A stretch of 64,000 nt of DNA from Neobacillus sp. PS2-9 (GCF_030915525.1 NZ_CP133269.1:4103501-4167500); one strand, 5' to 3'; shown: positions 28,298 to 37,758, numbered from the stretch's first letter. The notes: a model not told the origin generated them from the letters alone. Program-made: numbers and translations.

Positions 28298-29335
28298 TTA
28301 TACTCCTTTATTAAGCCATTCCCAGGCCATATCTTTCGCGAAGACATCATTTGATGTTTCAAAGACGGAACGCAATACTTCTTTTCCATTAGTAAATTGA
28401 TCAATGGCTTGTCCAGCTTGAGAACGGACCCACCATGATTGATCATGCAACAACTCAATTAATCTTTGAATTCCTCTTTCTTCCTTTAAAGAACCTATTA
28501 ATTTGGCTGCAACCATTCTTTCTTCCCACTTATTGGAGTATAAAAGTTCTAAGTACGGCTCAACATTTTTCACATAGCCGATTTCCGCCAATGCCTTTAA
28601 AGCCCTTAGTTTAATTTCTCCTTTATAGCTTTCAAAAATCCTCTCTAAAAAAGAGAGATACGTCATATCTCTTTTCAGGGAAATGATATCAAGAATTGCC
28701 TTCTGTAGGGATATATTGCTTTTATGAAAATGGAGAATTAATTGATCGAATTGTCTACGTTCCATACGAATTAATATATTACGGTAATCGTATTCAGATA
28801 AATAGTCAAACTCCTGTGTAAGGAGTTCAAACATCTGCTTGGAGTGAAACTTGGCAAGAATTCTCAAGACATGGACAAGCTCCTCACGAGAAATTCGTTT
28901 CCTACTTAATAATCTTGAGACGTCTTCTAAAAGATGATTCATTTGAAAATCCTCAATATGATAAAGCGTATTCATCCGAGTACTCCATCTTTTGCTTTTA
29001 AGTTGCCTTTTATAATAATCCGTTAAATATAAGGAAGCGAGTTCAGACAAACGCGATTTTTCCTCTTCCCCTTCAAGTAAGGTAGTATACCTACTTAGCA
29101 ACTCCTCTATCGCCTTTTGCTGCAGTGCTGTTTCTGGAGTAAGTCTCCTCGTATAACTTCCTTCTGTTAACATAAAAAAAAGGAGAGGGTTATATTGTAC
29201 TTTGTAGTTACTAATCCTCTCCCTTCTCTTAATATCAACTGCTTTTCGAATAGTTAAGTATCCTAACAAAATAAACAACATGCCAAAGATGGAGAGTGTT
29301 AAGATTGAAAGAAAAAACAATTCAAGATTTTGCAT
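28298..29335 (-). CDS. Membrane-anchored HEAT-repeat protein
   Basis: 345 residues: one N-terminal membrane helix (about 8-29, LSILTLSIFGMLFILLGYL), a basic segment, then alpha-helical repeats to the end. The last two are clear HEAT/PBS-lyase repeats (KWEERMVAAKLIGSLKEERGIQRLIELL; QSWWVRSQAGQAIDQF). Such solenoids mediate protein contacts; here it probably scaffolds the synthase or links it to the regulators. It begins one base after the diguanylate cyclase stop codon and is followed two bases later by the glycosyltransferase. I do not recognise a named orthologue. Confidence 0.82.
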   Translation of the reverse strand: MQNLELFFLSILTLSIFGMLFILLGYLTIRKAVDIKRRERISNYKVQYNPLLFFMLTEGSYTRRLTPETALQQKAIEELLSRYTTLLEGEEEKSRLSELASLYLTDYYKRQLKSKRWSTRMNTLYHIEDFQMNHLLEDVSRLLSRKRISREELVHVLRILAKFHSKQMFELLTQEFDYLSEYDYRNILIRMERRQFDQLILHFHKSNISLQKAILDIISLKRDMTYLSFLERIFESYKGEIKLRALKALAEIGYVKNVEPYLELLYSNKWEERMVAAKLIGSLKEERGIQRLIELLHDQSWWVRSQAGQAIDQFTNGKEVLRSVFETSNDVFAKDMAWEWLNKGV

Positions 29336-29336
29336 C

Positions 29337-30956
29337 TTATTTCATCCTTTTGATAAGCCTCTGTATTCTTGCTTGCAGTTCTTTTATACTAAAAGGCTTG
29401 GTTACATAATCATCTGCACCGAGCTTTAGTGCTCTTTCAATATCAGACTCACTTTTTCTTCCCGTTAACATTAAGACATGCAAATTTCTATCCTTTTTTA
29501 GTCTTTTCACCTTTTGAAGTATTTCTATCCCGTCCATTACAGGCATCACACCATCTAAGATTAGAAAATGCTCCCCTGATTCTTCGATCCGTTTCGATTC
29601 AAAAAATTGAACTCCATCTTCGAATGCTTCCAGGTTTAATTCAAAATGGTCAAAGTCCATCACCTTAAGTATTCGTACCAACATCGTTCGAATGATGGCA
29701 TCGTCATCAATAATCGAAACAAACAATGTCTTTTTAGATAGTTCGATTGGAGAATGATTAATCACTTCAACTCTTGCCCTACCATTTTTCTTTGCTTGAT
29801 ATAAAGCTTGGTCCGCTATTTTTAATGCCTCTTCCAGCCGAATATCTGGATTATGAATGGTAAACACTCCTGCGGAAAAGGTAACGGTAAATATCGATTC
29901 ATTTTTTTCAAAATTTGTCATACTAAACTCTCTTAAGAGACGGGAAACAATCTCGACAGCATCATTTTGGGCAGTATTTTGAAAAAGGATGACAAACTCT
30001 TCCCCGCCATATCTAAATGCAATATCCGAAGTTCTTGTATGCTCCTTTAAAAAGTTAGCAAATGTGGAAAGAACATAATCCCCAGTGAGATGGCCGAATG
30101 AATCATTTATCTGTTTAAAATGGTCAAGGTCTATAATGGCTATACTAAATAGTTGTTTGTTCCGAATTAAATCTTTAATATTTCTATTAAAAACATCATT
30201 TAGAAATTTCCTGTTGTAGAGTTTCGTAAGCTCATCTAGCATCACTGATTGGTCGTATAATTTTTTTCGTGTTAGAAGCCGTTCTACCCTGACGGTTAAT
30301 TCCTCCAAATCAATTGGCTTTTCAATAAAGTCATCTGCGCCCAACTTGTAAGCCTTCATTCTTGTTTCGCGGTCATTTAAAAGACTGATCATAATTTTAG
30401 GAACAAATTTCTGCTTGTTATGCTCATTCAAGTCATTGAGGACTTGAAACCCACTGATGTCAGCTAAATTTATGTCAATAATTACACAATCAGGATTTAA
30501 ATCATAGTAATGGGCTATTGCCTTCTCTGGTGTGGTGTTTGCTGCAACCATCCAGCCTTTTTCCTCGAATGTGTCCTTTAACAAAATAAGCATAGAAACA
30601 TCATCATCAATAATTTGGATTAGAGGGAGATGGTCGTCGTGACGAATTTCTTTGTTTTCCCCTATTTCATAGAAGTTTTCAAATTCATAGGAAAGATTAA
30701 TTAAATCACCAAGAAAATTCATTAACTCTTCTTTTTCCCATTGTTTATCATCTGTTTCTTCTATCTGTTCAATTAGTCTCCCTGAAAGTTGGTGAAGCCC
30801 TCCCAGTTGAAGGGTTCCCGAACTTCCTTGGACCGAGTGAAGAAATCGATATACCTCTGAATTGGAAATTTGTGATTCTTCTTTTGCTTCAAACCACATG
30901 GAAAATTGACTCTTTATCTTTTGAAACAGTAAGTTTTTATATTTTGTAAAATCCAT
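29337..30956 (-). CDS. Hpt-REC-GGDEF-REC diguanylate cyclase
   Basis: 539 residues with four modules: an Hpt domain (about 1-100; His40 in FLHSVQGSSGTL, where the usual Lys is Gln), a receiver (about 110-230; Asp161 in VIIDINLADISG, Lys in FIEKPID), a GGDEF domain (about 240-400; active-site GGEEF at 317-321 and the inhibitory RxxD site RTSD at 308-311), and a second receiver (about 412-539; Asp468, Lys in YVTKPFS). It should make c-di-GMP with product inhibition, under phosphorelay control. First gene of the six-gene block; ATG after AGGGG. The domain combination is uncommon. Confidence 0.88.
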   Translation of the reverse strand: MDFTKYKNLLFQKIKSQFSMWFEAKEESQISNSEVYRFLHSVQGSSGTLQLGGLHQLSGRLIEQIEETDDKQWEKEELMNFLGDLINLSYEFENFYEIGENKEIRHDDHLPLIQIIDDDVSMLILLKDTFEEKGWMVAANTTPEKAIAHYYDLNPDCVIIDINLADISGFQVLNDLNEHNKQKFVPKIMISLLNDRETRMKAYKLGADDFIEKPIDLEELTVRVERLLTRKKLYDQSVMLDELTKLYNRKFLNDVFNRNIKDLIRNKQLFSIAIIDLDHFKQINDSFGHLTGDYVLSTFANFLKEHTRTSDIAFRYGGEEFVILFQNTAQNDAVEIVSRLLREFSMTNFEKNESIFTVTFSAGVFTIHNPDIRLEEALKIADQALYQAKKNGRARVEVINHSPIELSKKTLFVSIIDDDAIIRTMLVRILKVMDFDHFELNLEAFEDGVQFFESKRIEESGEHFLILDGVMPVMDGIEILQKVKRLKKDRNLHVLMLTGRKSESDIERALKLGADDYVTKPFSIKELQARIQRLIKRMK

Positions 30957-31151
30957 ACCCTCTACACCCCTATTTGACTAAAGCAAAAATCCAAAAATAG
31001 TTCATTTCGTGTTCAACTATTATTCCCAATATCTTCGTTCCTTGTGTATATTGAGTTTATAATTTTTTGATTAATGATACAACGAATTACCTGCAAAAAA
31101 ACGAGAAAAATGACAAATAAGGAAGAATTTTGTCGATTTTCAGTTTGTAGA

Positions 31152-31180
31152 TAAAAAAAGACCCATTTACATGGGTTCTT
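31152..31180 (-). terminator. Terminator of proC
   Basis: ACCCAT / ATGGGT stem, extended by AAG/CTT across a small bulge, then seven Ts on the minus strand. Confidence 0.75.
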
Positions 31181-31189
31181 GATGTTTAC

Positions 31190-31993
31190 TCACTTTAAAT
31201 TTTTTATCTTATTTGTACAGCTCTCCATAGCAGTAAGGATAGCTCCACGAAATTGTTCTTTTTCGAGAGCAGCAACAGCTTCGATTGTTGCACCACCTGG
31301 GGTACAAACATTATCTTTCAGTTCTCCAGGATGCTTACCCGTATCAAGAACCATTTTAGCTGCGCCGAGAACGGCCTGGGCTGCGAGACGATAAGCCTTA
31401 TCTCTTGGAATTCCTTGTCTAACACCTCCATCAGCCAAGGCTTCTATGAACATATATACATACGCTGGTGATGACCCACTTATTGCAGGGATGGCATCCA
31501 TTAGTTTTTCCTCTAGGCGCTCACTTTTACCAAAACAGTGAAATAATTGCTCCACTTCTCTGATTTCTTCCTCGCTAAGGACATCATTTGGACATAAGGC
31601 ACTCATTCCTTCCCCCACTAGGGATGGGGTATTCGGCATTGTCCGAACGGCTTTTACTCGATAACCAAACCATTGTTTTATATCTAAAAGTGTAATGCCC
31701 GCTGCAATCGTTACAATAATAGCATCTTTCTGGATTTCTTCTTTAATTTCAGAAATAACCAATTCATGAAGGTCAGGTTTAACTGCTAAGATCAGTATAT
31801 CTGAAAATCTTGCTACCTCTTTATTATTTAGGGATGTGAGGATTCCATATTTATTCTCCACTTGTTTAATGGTTTTTTCAGACACAGCACTAGCCATTAT
31901 GTTTCGTTTAGGAATTACATTTGAAGTAACTAACCCTTCCATCATTGCTTGAGCCATTTTCCCCGCTCCGATAAATCCTATGTTTTTATTCAT
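31190..31993 (-). CDS. proC: Pyrroline-5-carboxylate reductase
   Basis: Last step of proline biosynthesis: reduces 1-pyrroline-5-carboxylate with NAD(P)H. The 267-residue protein has the N-terminal Rossmann motif IGFIGAGKMAQAM, the mid-region VRTMPNTPSLVGEGM, and the C-terminal signature PGGATIEAVAALEKEQFRGAI. Bacilli carry several paralogues (proG, proH, proI); I cannot tell which this is. The ATG is chosen over an upstream TTG that abuts the AGGTG ribosome site. It follows the DUF3189 gene by about 20 bases on the same strand, so they are probably co-transcribed. Confidence 0.9.
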   Translation of the reverse strand: MNKNIGFIGAGKMAQAMMEGLVTSNVIPKRNIMASAVSEKTIKQVENKYGILTSLNNKEVARFSDILILAVKPDLHELVISEIKEEIQKDAIIVTIAAGITLLDIKQWFGYRVKAVRTMPNTPSLVGEGMSALCPNDVLSEEEIREVEQLFHCFGKSERLEEKLMDAIPAISGSSPAYVYMFIEALADGGVRQGIPRDKAYRLAAQAVLGAAKMVLDTGKHPGELKDNVCTPGGATIEAVAALEKEQFRGAILTAMESCTNKIKNLK

Positions 31994-32012
31994 TTCTCTC
32001 AACACCTATCTT

Positions 32013-32528
32013 CTACTTATACATTTCATTTTCCAATATAATCACTTTCTCTGAAAAATTGGTCCTTCCAATATCTTTTGTATTTTCTACTAACCGATAA
32101 ATATTATCGCAGCACTGTTTAGCCCCTCTCACTAATAGTGGAACACCAATAAAATCAATATGTATACCTCTAGAAAAAAAGCCTCCCATTGACATAACAA
32201 AGGGAACGGTTGGTGAAGTATTGGAAAATACAATTTTTTCATCAAATTTAAATTTCTCTTGTAATAATAAACTCATATCTTTCATTGCTGGAACAACATA
32301 TTTATTTCTTTTCCGTCCTATCGTATAAACGGAGTGGCCTTCCTCATCAACCCCGTGGAAAATAAGTTTTCCAAAATCCTCCTTTGTTAATTTGTTGAAA
32401 TATTTTACATTTAAAATTTCCTCCGTTGTTAGTTTCCGTTCAGATTGAGGTAATTGCTTTAAGTGATAGGCCGCAGCCAATGAAGTCGTATGTGTCCCGC
32501 CATAATCATTATAAATATAAATCATCAT
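32013..32528 (-). CDS. DUF3189 family protein
   Basis: A 171-residue soluble protein. The opening MIYIYNDYGGTHTTSLAAAYHL and the region IHFIG-type (GIHIDFIGVPLLVRGAKQCCDNIYRLV) match my memory of DUF3189, a Bacillales family of unknown function. Two adjacent ATG codons follow AAGGGA; either could serve. It is the first gene of a probable DUF3189-proC operon. Confidence 0.68.
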   Translation of the reverse strand: MMIYIYNDYGGTHTTSLAAAYHLKQLPQSERKLTTEEILNVKYFNKLTKEDFGKLIFHGVDEEGHSVYTIGRKRNKYVVPAMKDMSLLLQEKFKFDEKIVFSNTSPTVPFVMSMGGFFSRGIHIDFIGVPLLVRGAKQCCDNIYRLVENTKDIGRTNFSEKVIILENEMYK

Positions 32529-32553
32529 ATCATCCCTTAATTTATATTACATA

Positions 32554-32581
32554 ATAGTATGTTTATTTTTTTCATTCTCAA
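32554..32581 (-). promoter_or_regulatory. Candidate sigma-A promoter of DUF3189-proC
   Basis: TTGAGA, 16-bp spacer, TACTAT, ending about 25 bases upstream of the start codon. The -10 region also reads CATACTATTA, so a mother-cell sigma factor is an alternative. Confidence 0.42.
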
Positions 32582-32606
32582 TGCAACGGACGACAAAAAT
32601 AAAAAA

Positions 32607-32642
32607 AGAGAAGCTAATCTATCGATTAACTCCTCTTTTTAC
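32607..32642 (-). terminator. Terminator of the deoC-xapX-cdd operon
   Basis: AGAGGAGTTAATC pairs with GATTAGCTTCTCT (two mismatches) around a four-base loop, followed by a seven-T run on the minus strand. Confidence 0.78.
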
Positions 32643-32648
32643 ATTTCT

Positions 32649-33243
<595 letters not shown>

Positions 33244-33265
33244 CTCGGTACCCTCACATTATATA

Positions 33266-33940
33266 TTAATAATTACTATAAGAAAGCTCACCTTTACTAA
33301 TTGACACACCAGAACTTGCTCCAATTCGAGTAGCTCCTGCTTCCACCATTGCTAACGCATCTTCACGACTGCGGACACCCCCAGATGCCTTTACACCGAT
33401 TTCTGGACCTACTGTTTCTCTCATAAGACGGATATCTTCCACTGTTGCTCCACCTGTTGAAAACCCTGTAGATGTTTTCACAAAATCTGCTCCGGCTTTA
33501 ACAGATAGCTCACATGCTCGTACCTTTTCTTCTTTTGTTAACAGACAGGTTTCAATGATGACCTTTACTATAGCTTTCCCTTTTGCTGCTTCAACAACCG
33601 CACGAATATCTCTCTCAACCAATTCATCTTGCTCATCTTTAAGCGCAGCAATGTTGATAACCATATCAATTTCATTTGCACCATTTTCAATAGCGTTCGT
33701 TGTTTCAAAAGCTTTTGTTTCTGGAGTAGATGCTCCCAGTGGGAAACCAATCACAGTACATACTTTTACTTCTGGAGTGTCTGCAAGCATTTCTGCTGCT
33801 GTACGAACCCAAGTTGGGTTTACACACACTGATGCAAATAAATATTCTTTTGCTTCTTTTACTAATGTAACAATCTCTTCCTTTGTTGCGTCTGCTTTTA
33901 ATAATGTATGATCAATCATTCTTACGACATTTTGTGTCAT
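33266..33940 (-). CDS. deoC: Deoxyribose-phosphate aldolase
   Basis: Class I aldolase that splits 2-deoxyribose 5-phosphate into glyceraldehyde 3-phosphate and acetaldehyde. The 224-residue barrel has the Schiff-base Lys in [12 protein letters not shown], the activating Lys in [10 protein letters not shown], and the conserved [11 protein letters not shown] start. The ATG is eight bases after GGGGG; an upstream in-frame codon overlaps the site. Its promoter (TTTACA-17-TATAGT) overlaps repeats that are probably DeoR operators, so it should be induced by deoxyribonucleosides. Unlike B. subtilis, no nupC or pdp gene follows; xapX and cdd do. Confidence 0.94.
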   Translation of the reverse strand: MTQNVVRMIDHTLLKADATKEEIVTLVKEAKEYLFASVCVNPTWVRTAAEMLADTPEVKVCTVIGFPLGASTPETKAFETTNAIENGANEIDMVINIAALKDEQDELVERDIRAVVEAAKGKAIVKVIIETCLLTKEEKVRACELSVKAGADFVKTSTGFSTGGATVEDIRLMRETVGPEIGVKASGGVRSREDALAMVEAGATRIGASSGVSISKGELSYSNY

Positions 33941-34008
33941 TTTAAAATCCCCCATGTCTTTTTAATGAAATTTATATAAAAGATTAATAGTATTTTTATC
34001 ACAATGTA

Positions 34009-34037
34009 ACTATAACAAGTGAGTGAACATTTGTAAA
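34009..34037 (-). promoter_or_regulatory. Sigma-A promoter of the deoC operon
   Basis: -35 TTTACA, 17-bp spacer, -10 TATAGT on the minus strand, about 70 bases upstream of the deoC start. The -35 box lies within a putative DeoR half-site. Confidence 0.68.
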
Positions 34038-34069
34038 TACTTTTATGAACAAATGTAAAGAAATGTTCA
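34024..34069. promoter_or_regulatory. Putative DeoR operators upstream of deoC
   Basis: TGAACATTTGTAAA at 34024-34037 overlaps the promoter, and a 24-bp region at 34046-34069 is bounded by TGAACA and TGTTCA with AAATGTAAAG within. Related TTTACATTTGTAAA and TGAACA sequences recur upstream of deoR. B. subtilis DeoR binds a TTGAACAAAATTTCAAT-like palindrome, which these resemble. Confidence 0.55.
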
Positions 34070-34086
34070 AATTCTCGACCGACAAC

Positions 34087-34124
34087 AAAAAAAACTGCCT
34101 AATCCGCTTAGTGGCAGTTTTTTC
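34087..34124 (-). terminator. Terminator of deoR
   Basis: AAACTGCC / GGCAGTTT stem with an inner CTAAG / TTAG helix and an eight-T run on the minus strand, right after the deoR stop. Confidence 0.85.
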
Positions 34125-34128
34125 ATAT

Positions 34129-35067
34129 TTACTTATCAAGTAGGAATTTAGCTGTAAATTGATCCGTAATGAGAACATTTGCATATTTTCCTTTTAATGC
34201 CCCGTATATTCCATCTATTTTATTTGGTCCCCCAGCAACAAGAATGGAATACTCCTTATTCCTTAGCTCATCAAGATTAACTCCAAGCGTTCTTTCATTT
34301 AAGCTTTCATTACATATTTCCCCATTCTTATCAAAGAAACGAGAACAAATATCTCCGACCGCCTTCCCATATAGTGATTCCAAGTCGCTCTCTGTAAAAT
34401 AGCCCAATTGGAATAGTAATGAATCTGTTTTTATAGGACCCATTGTAAATAAGGCAATATTCGCTTGCTTTCCTAATTCAAGAATCTTTCGAATATGGCG
34501 GTCAGCTTCCATTGCTTGTTTAACAACTACATGGTCTACAATAGCTGGTAATGGAAGATTGTGTGGGGCTGTATTATAAGCCTTCCCGAATAGATATAAG
34601 GTTTCAGAAGCATACGTATTTGTTTCAGCGTAACTTACTCCACCTTTTAATTGAACGACCTTTACATTTTTTACAAACTTCTGTTTCAATTCCGTGGCAA
34701 CATGATAAATGGTTGTTCCCCAGGTGACCCCTATTATGTCATCATCCTTGACTATTACATCAAGATACGCCGCTGCTTTTTCGCCCAGATAATTTTTAAT
34801 TATATGATCATCATATTGAGGAATAGAAGCTACCACAGCTTTCTTTAAATTAAATCGTTTTTCTAATTGCTTGCCTAAATTTTCAACATCCTCAGTAGGA
34901 TCCATTATATTTATTTGAACAATCCCATCACTCTTCGCTTGTTGTAGTAATCTAGAAACAGTTGGACGGGAGACGCCCAACATTTTTGCAATTTCATTCT
35001 GATTATAATCCAATAAATAATATAATTTAGCTGCCTCAATAACCTTACCTATCTTTTCTTTATCCAC
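34129..35067 (-). CDS. deoR: Deoxyribonucleoside regulator DeoR (SorC/DeoR family)
   Basis: Repressor of deoxyribonucleoside catabolism, released by deoxyribose 5-phosphate. The 312-residue protein has an N-terminal helix-turn-helix (about 10-45: YNQNEIAKMLGVSRPTVSRLLQQA) and a SorC-type sugar-phosphate-binding domain (GVTWGTTIYHVA; QANIALFTMGPIKTDSLLFQLG; VGDICSRFFD; KYANVLITDQFTA). It follows recalled B. subtilis DeoR throughout. The GTG giving MDKEKIGKVIEAAKLYY is six bases after AGGTG and matches the B. subtilis start; earlier GTG/ATG codons overlap the site. Divergent from an MMPL exporter. Confidence 0.93.
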   Translation of the reverse strand: MDKEKIGKVIEAAKLYYLLDYNQNEIAKMLGVSRPTVSRLLQQAKSDGIVQINIMDPTEDVENLGKQLEKRFNLKKAVVASIPQYDDHIIKNYLGEKAAAYLDVIVKDDDIIGVTWGTTIYHVATELKQKFVKNVKVVQLKGGVSYAETNTYASETLYLFGKAYNTAPHNLPLPAIVDHVVVKQAMEADRHIRKILELGKQANIALFTMGPIKTDSLLFQLGYFTESDLESLYGKAVGDICSRFFDKNGEICNESLNERTLGVNLDELRNKEYSILVAGGPNKIDGIYGALKGKYANVLITDQFTAKFLLDK

Positions 35068-35134
35068 CTGCATCACCTAAATAGTTATATATTTTCTTTA
35101 TTGTAACAAAAAATAGGAGCGAGTTCATCATTAC

Positions 35135-35162
35135 TTTACATTTGTAAAATTCAATTTGAACA
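35135..35162. promoter_or_regulatory. Putative DeoR operator in the deoR-MMPL divergent region
   Basis: TTTACATTTGTAAA (6-bp arms) followed by TGAACA nine bases later. The same words occur upstream of deoC. Its position could let DeoR repress its own gene and affect the divergent MMPL gene. Confidence 0.48.
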
Positions 35163-35222
35163 TTTTATCGTAAAATGATAACGACTAAAGTTGGAAATAG
35201 TATGATAAAAGGAGGTTATCCC

Positions 35223-37397
35223 ATGGAAAAATTAGGAGGACTTCTGTATGCCTATAGAAAATCGGTCCTATTAGGATGGATCATAGCCATCGTCTTTTTT
35301 GGCATTTTCGCCTCAAAATTGCCCTCTGTTTTAAGCGGAAATGGATTTGAATATAAAGGTGAATATAGTGAAACAAGAAAACTGCTTGAAAGAGACTTCG
35401 GCCATGCAAAATCCTCTATCATCCTTGTTTTTGAAAAGGAACCAACTGTCAGTAAAGAAGGCTTTCAAGAATTCATCCAAGACACTTATAAAAATTTACA
35501 TGACTTTAAAGCTGCCACGCAGAAGACGTCTCCCTTAGAAAGAGATGGGATGATAAAGGAAAATGTTGCTTATGGTCTTCTAACATTTAACCAAAAAGCA
35601 GAAAGTCTTGGAAATGAGATTCATCAACTAAAAGGTATCCTCCACACTAAAAAGGGCTTAAAGGTCACAATGACTGGAGAACCCATTATTGTTCAGGACC
35701 TAAATGTGGCGAGTCAAGAGGATTTGGCAAAAGCGGAAATGATTGGACTTCCTATTGCCTTAATCGTGCTGATTTTTGCTTTTGGTGGTCTCGTTGCTGC
35801 TTCATTACCGATTATCATCGGGATCGTCTCCATCTTAACCACTATGGGAACGGTCTATTTCTTTAGTTACAATGCAGATTTATCCATTTTTATATTAAAT
35901 ATCGTTCCCATGATTGGACTTGCCTTGAGTATCGATTTCGCTTTATTGTTTATCAACCGATACAAGGAAGAAGTAGCAACTAAACCCGTTCAAGAGGCAA
36001 TTAAGATTACATTTGTTACTGCTGGACGGTCGATTATCTTTTCGGGATTGTGTGTGTTCATTGGATTGTCTGGCCTTTGGTTTATAAAAATTGATATTTT
36101 TCAAAATGTTGCCCTTGGCGGCATGACGGTTGTATTTATTTCTGCTTTTTGCGCATTAACTTTCCTTCCTGCCCTACTGGCTCTAATAGGAAAGAATATA
36201 AATAAACTAAGCCTGCTACGGGTATCCAACCACAAAATAAGTGTTTGGCATAGCTTTGCAAAATTTGTCATGAGACGCCCTTTTCTTATGACGGGTTCAG
36301 CACTTGTTATTCTTTTAATTGGATTAATTCCAGTGAAACAAATGATATTGGCCATTCCTGGAACAGAATCCCTTCCACCAAAGTACCCTTCAAGGGTAGC
36401 TTTAGAAACCTTTAAAGACCAATTCATTGCAAAAGAAAAGCGGGATGAAAAAAAAGTGACGCTGGTGCTTGAATCTAAAGGAAACATTCTTGAAACTCAC
36501 AATTTAGAAAAGGTGAGCCAAGTGATACAAAAATTAGAAAAGGATCCTCTTGTCAATGCAGTAGATTCACCTTTTTCAGTCACAGGTGTTTCGGATAATG
36601 TTCAACTTCAGCAGTTTCTTACCCATGGGGACCAAAGAAAAGTAGCCCCAATCGTAGACTATTTTATAAGAGATAATAAAATGCTGTTAGACGTGTACTT
36701 AAAAACAAGTGAGCATTCATCAAAAGCACGGCAATGGGTACGTAACTGGTCCAAGAAGGATTTAGGAATGCAAGCCTCATTTGGTGGTCCGATTAAATTT
36801 GAGGAGGAAATATTCTCTGAAATATTTCAAAAAGCTCCCTATGGATTACTATTAATTGTCGTCTCAACTTTCTTTATTCTAATGGCAGCTTTCCGTTCGC
36901 TCCTTATCCCAATCAAAGCAATACTAATGAATATCTTAAGTCTTGGTTGTACGTTTGGGATTCTTGTGTGGATTTTCCAGCAAGGGCATTTGGGAGTAGA
37001 GCCCGTGGAAATTGCCTTAATTTTACCGGTATTTGTTTTCACTCTTGTTTTCGGTCTTTCCATGGATTATGAAGTTTTTTTAATCTCAAGGATTCAGGAG
37101 TTTTACTTAACGACAGGTGACAATAATGAGGCAACCATTTTAGGGTTGACTTACACTAGTAAGATTATTACTTCTGCAGCAGCCATCATGATTGTTGTAA
37201 CTGGAGCGTTTGCCTTTACTGGAGTTATGCCTGTGAAGCAATTGGGAGTAGGAATTGCTATCGCCATTTTTATTGATGCTACGATCGTAAGGATGGTGTT
37301 AGTTCCTGCCTTAATGAAGTTATTAGGGGATTGGAATTGGTGGTTTTTTGGGTTAAATAAGCATAAAAAGTTGAAGCAAAGGAAAAAGCCAGCCTAG
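35223..37397 (+). CDS. MMPL family RND-type transporter, YdfJ-like
   Basis: A 724-residue membrane exporter with two tandem MMPL repeats. Each has a soluble loop after its first helix (about 35-165 and 390-545) and a five- or six-helix bundle. Conserved transport residues appear as MIGLALSIDFALLFINRYKEE and VFGLSMDYEVFLISRIQE (the D-Y/F pairs of MMPL pumps). B. subtilis YdfJ is of similar length. AAAGGAGG precedes the chosen ATG; an upstream in-frame ATG lacks a site. The substrate is unknown (lipids or hydrophobic compounds in relatives). Divergent from deoR. Confidence 0.85.
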   Translation: MEKLGGLLYAYRKSVLLGWIIAIVFFGIFASKLPSVLSGNGFEYKGEYSETRKLLERDFGHAKSSIILVFEKEPTVSKEGFQEFIQDTYKNLHDFKAATQKTSPLERDGMIKENVAYGLLTFNQKAESLGNEIHQLKGILHTKKGLKVTMTGEPIIVQDLNVASQEDLAKAEMIGLPIALIVLIFAFGGLVAASLPIIIGIVSILTTMGTVYFFSYNADLSIFILNIVPMIGLALSIDFALLFINRYKEEVATKPVQEAIKITFVTAGRSIIFSGLCVFIGLSGLWFIKIDIFQNVALGGMTVVFISAFCALTFLPALLALIGKNINKLSLLRVSNHKISVWHSFAKFVMRRPFLMTGSALVILLIGLIPVKQMILAIPGTESLPPKYPSRVALETFKDQFIAKEKRDEKKVTLVLESKGNILETHNLEKVSQVIQKLEKDPLVNAVDSPFSVTGVSDNVQLQQFLTHGDQRKVAPIVDYFIRDNKMLLDVYLKTSEHSSKARQWVRNWSKKDLGMQASFGGPIKFEEEIFSEIFQKAPYGLLLIVVSTFFILMAAFRSLLIPIKAILMNILSLGCTFGILVWIFQQGHLGVEPVEIALILPVFVFTLVFGLSMDYEVFLISRIQEFYLTTGDNNEATILGLTYTSKIITSAAAIMIVVTGAFAFTGVMPVKQLGVGIAIAIFIDATIVRMVLVPALMKLLGDWNWWFFGLNKHKKLKQRKKPA

Positions 37398-37416
37398 TGA
37401 TGTAGGCTGGCCATTT
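37383..37416. terminator. Bidirectional terminator between the MMPL and cupin genes
   Basis: GCCAGCCTA / TAGGCTGGC stem with a six-base loop. It overlaps the MMPL stop codon; A-run on the left, T-run on the right. Confidence 0.82.
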
Positions 37417-37758
37417 TTAAATATTTTCAGCGTAATTTTCATTAGGATATTTGCTTAATACCGCATACAAGCTTACTGGCTCATTACCGTTATTTTTGAA
37501 GGACATTTCTTCTTCACTATTTACATGGATTAAGTCTGCTTCGGACACTTCAGATTCTTTCCCATCAATGACGATCGTTCCTGTTCCTGTTACGACAAAA
37601 ATGTATACTTCTGTACCTGGATGCTTATGAATAGGGAGCTGTTGACCTGGTAGGAAGTTTAGAACGAAAGCTGTGGTTTCACCTTTTTTATACATAACTC
37701 TTTTGGTAAATCGCTCTTCACTATATTCCATATATGACTTAACTGAATTCTTTTCCAT
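37417..37758 (-). CDS. Small cupin-domain protein
   Basis: A single-cupin protein of 113 residues. Cupin motif 1 reads PIHKHPGTEVYIFVVTGTG (two His and a Glu as metal ligands) and motif 2 is weaker (DLIHVNSEEEMSFKNNG), with one His. It may be a sensor, an isomerase or a small oxygenase; no specific role can be read. ATG eight bases after AAGGAGG; a TTG just before it is possible. A perfect 25-bp palindrome containing a Fur-like box lies about 35 bp upstream, suggesting iron-responsive control. Confidence 0.8.
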   Translation of the reverse strand: MEKNSVKSYMEYSEERFTKRVMYKKGETTAFVLNFLPGQQLPIHKHPGTEVYIFVVTGTGTIVIDGKESEVSEADLIHVNSEEEMSFKNNGNEPVSLYAVLSKYPNENYAENI

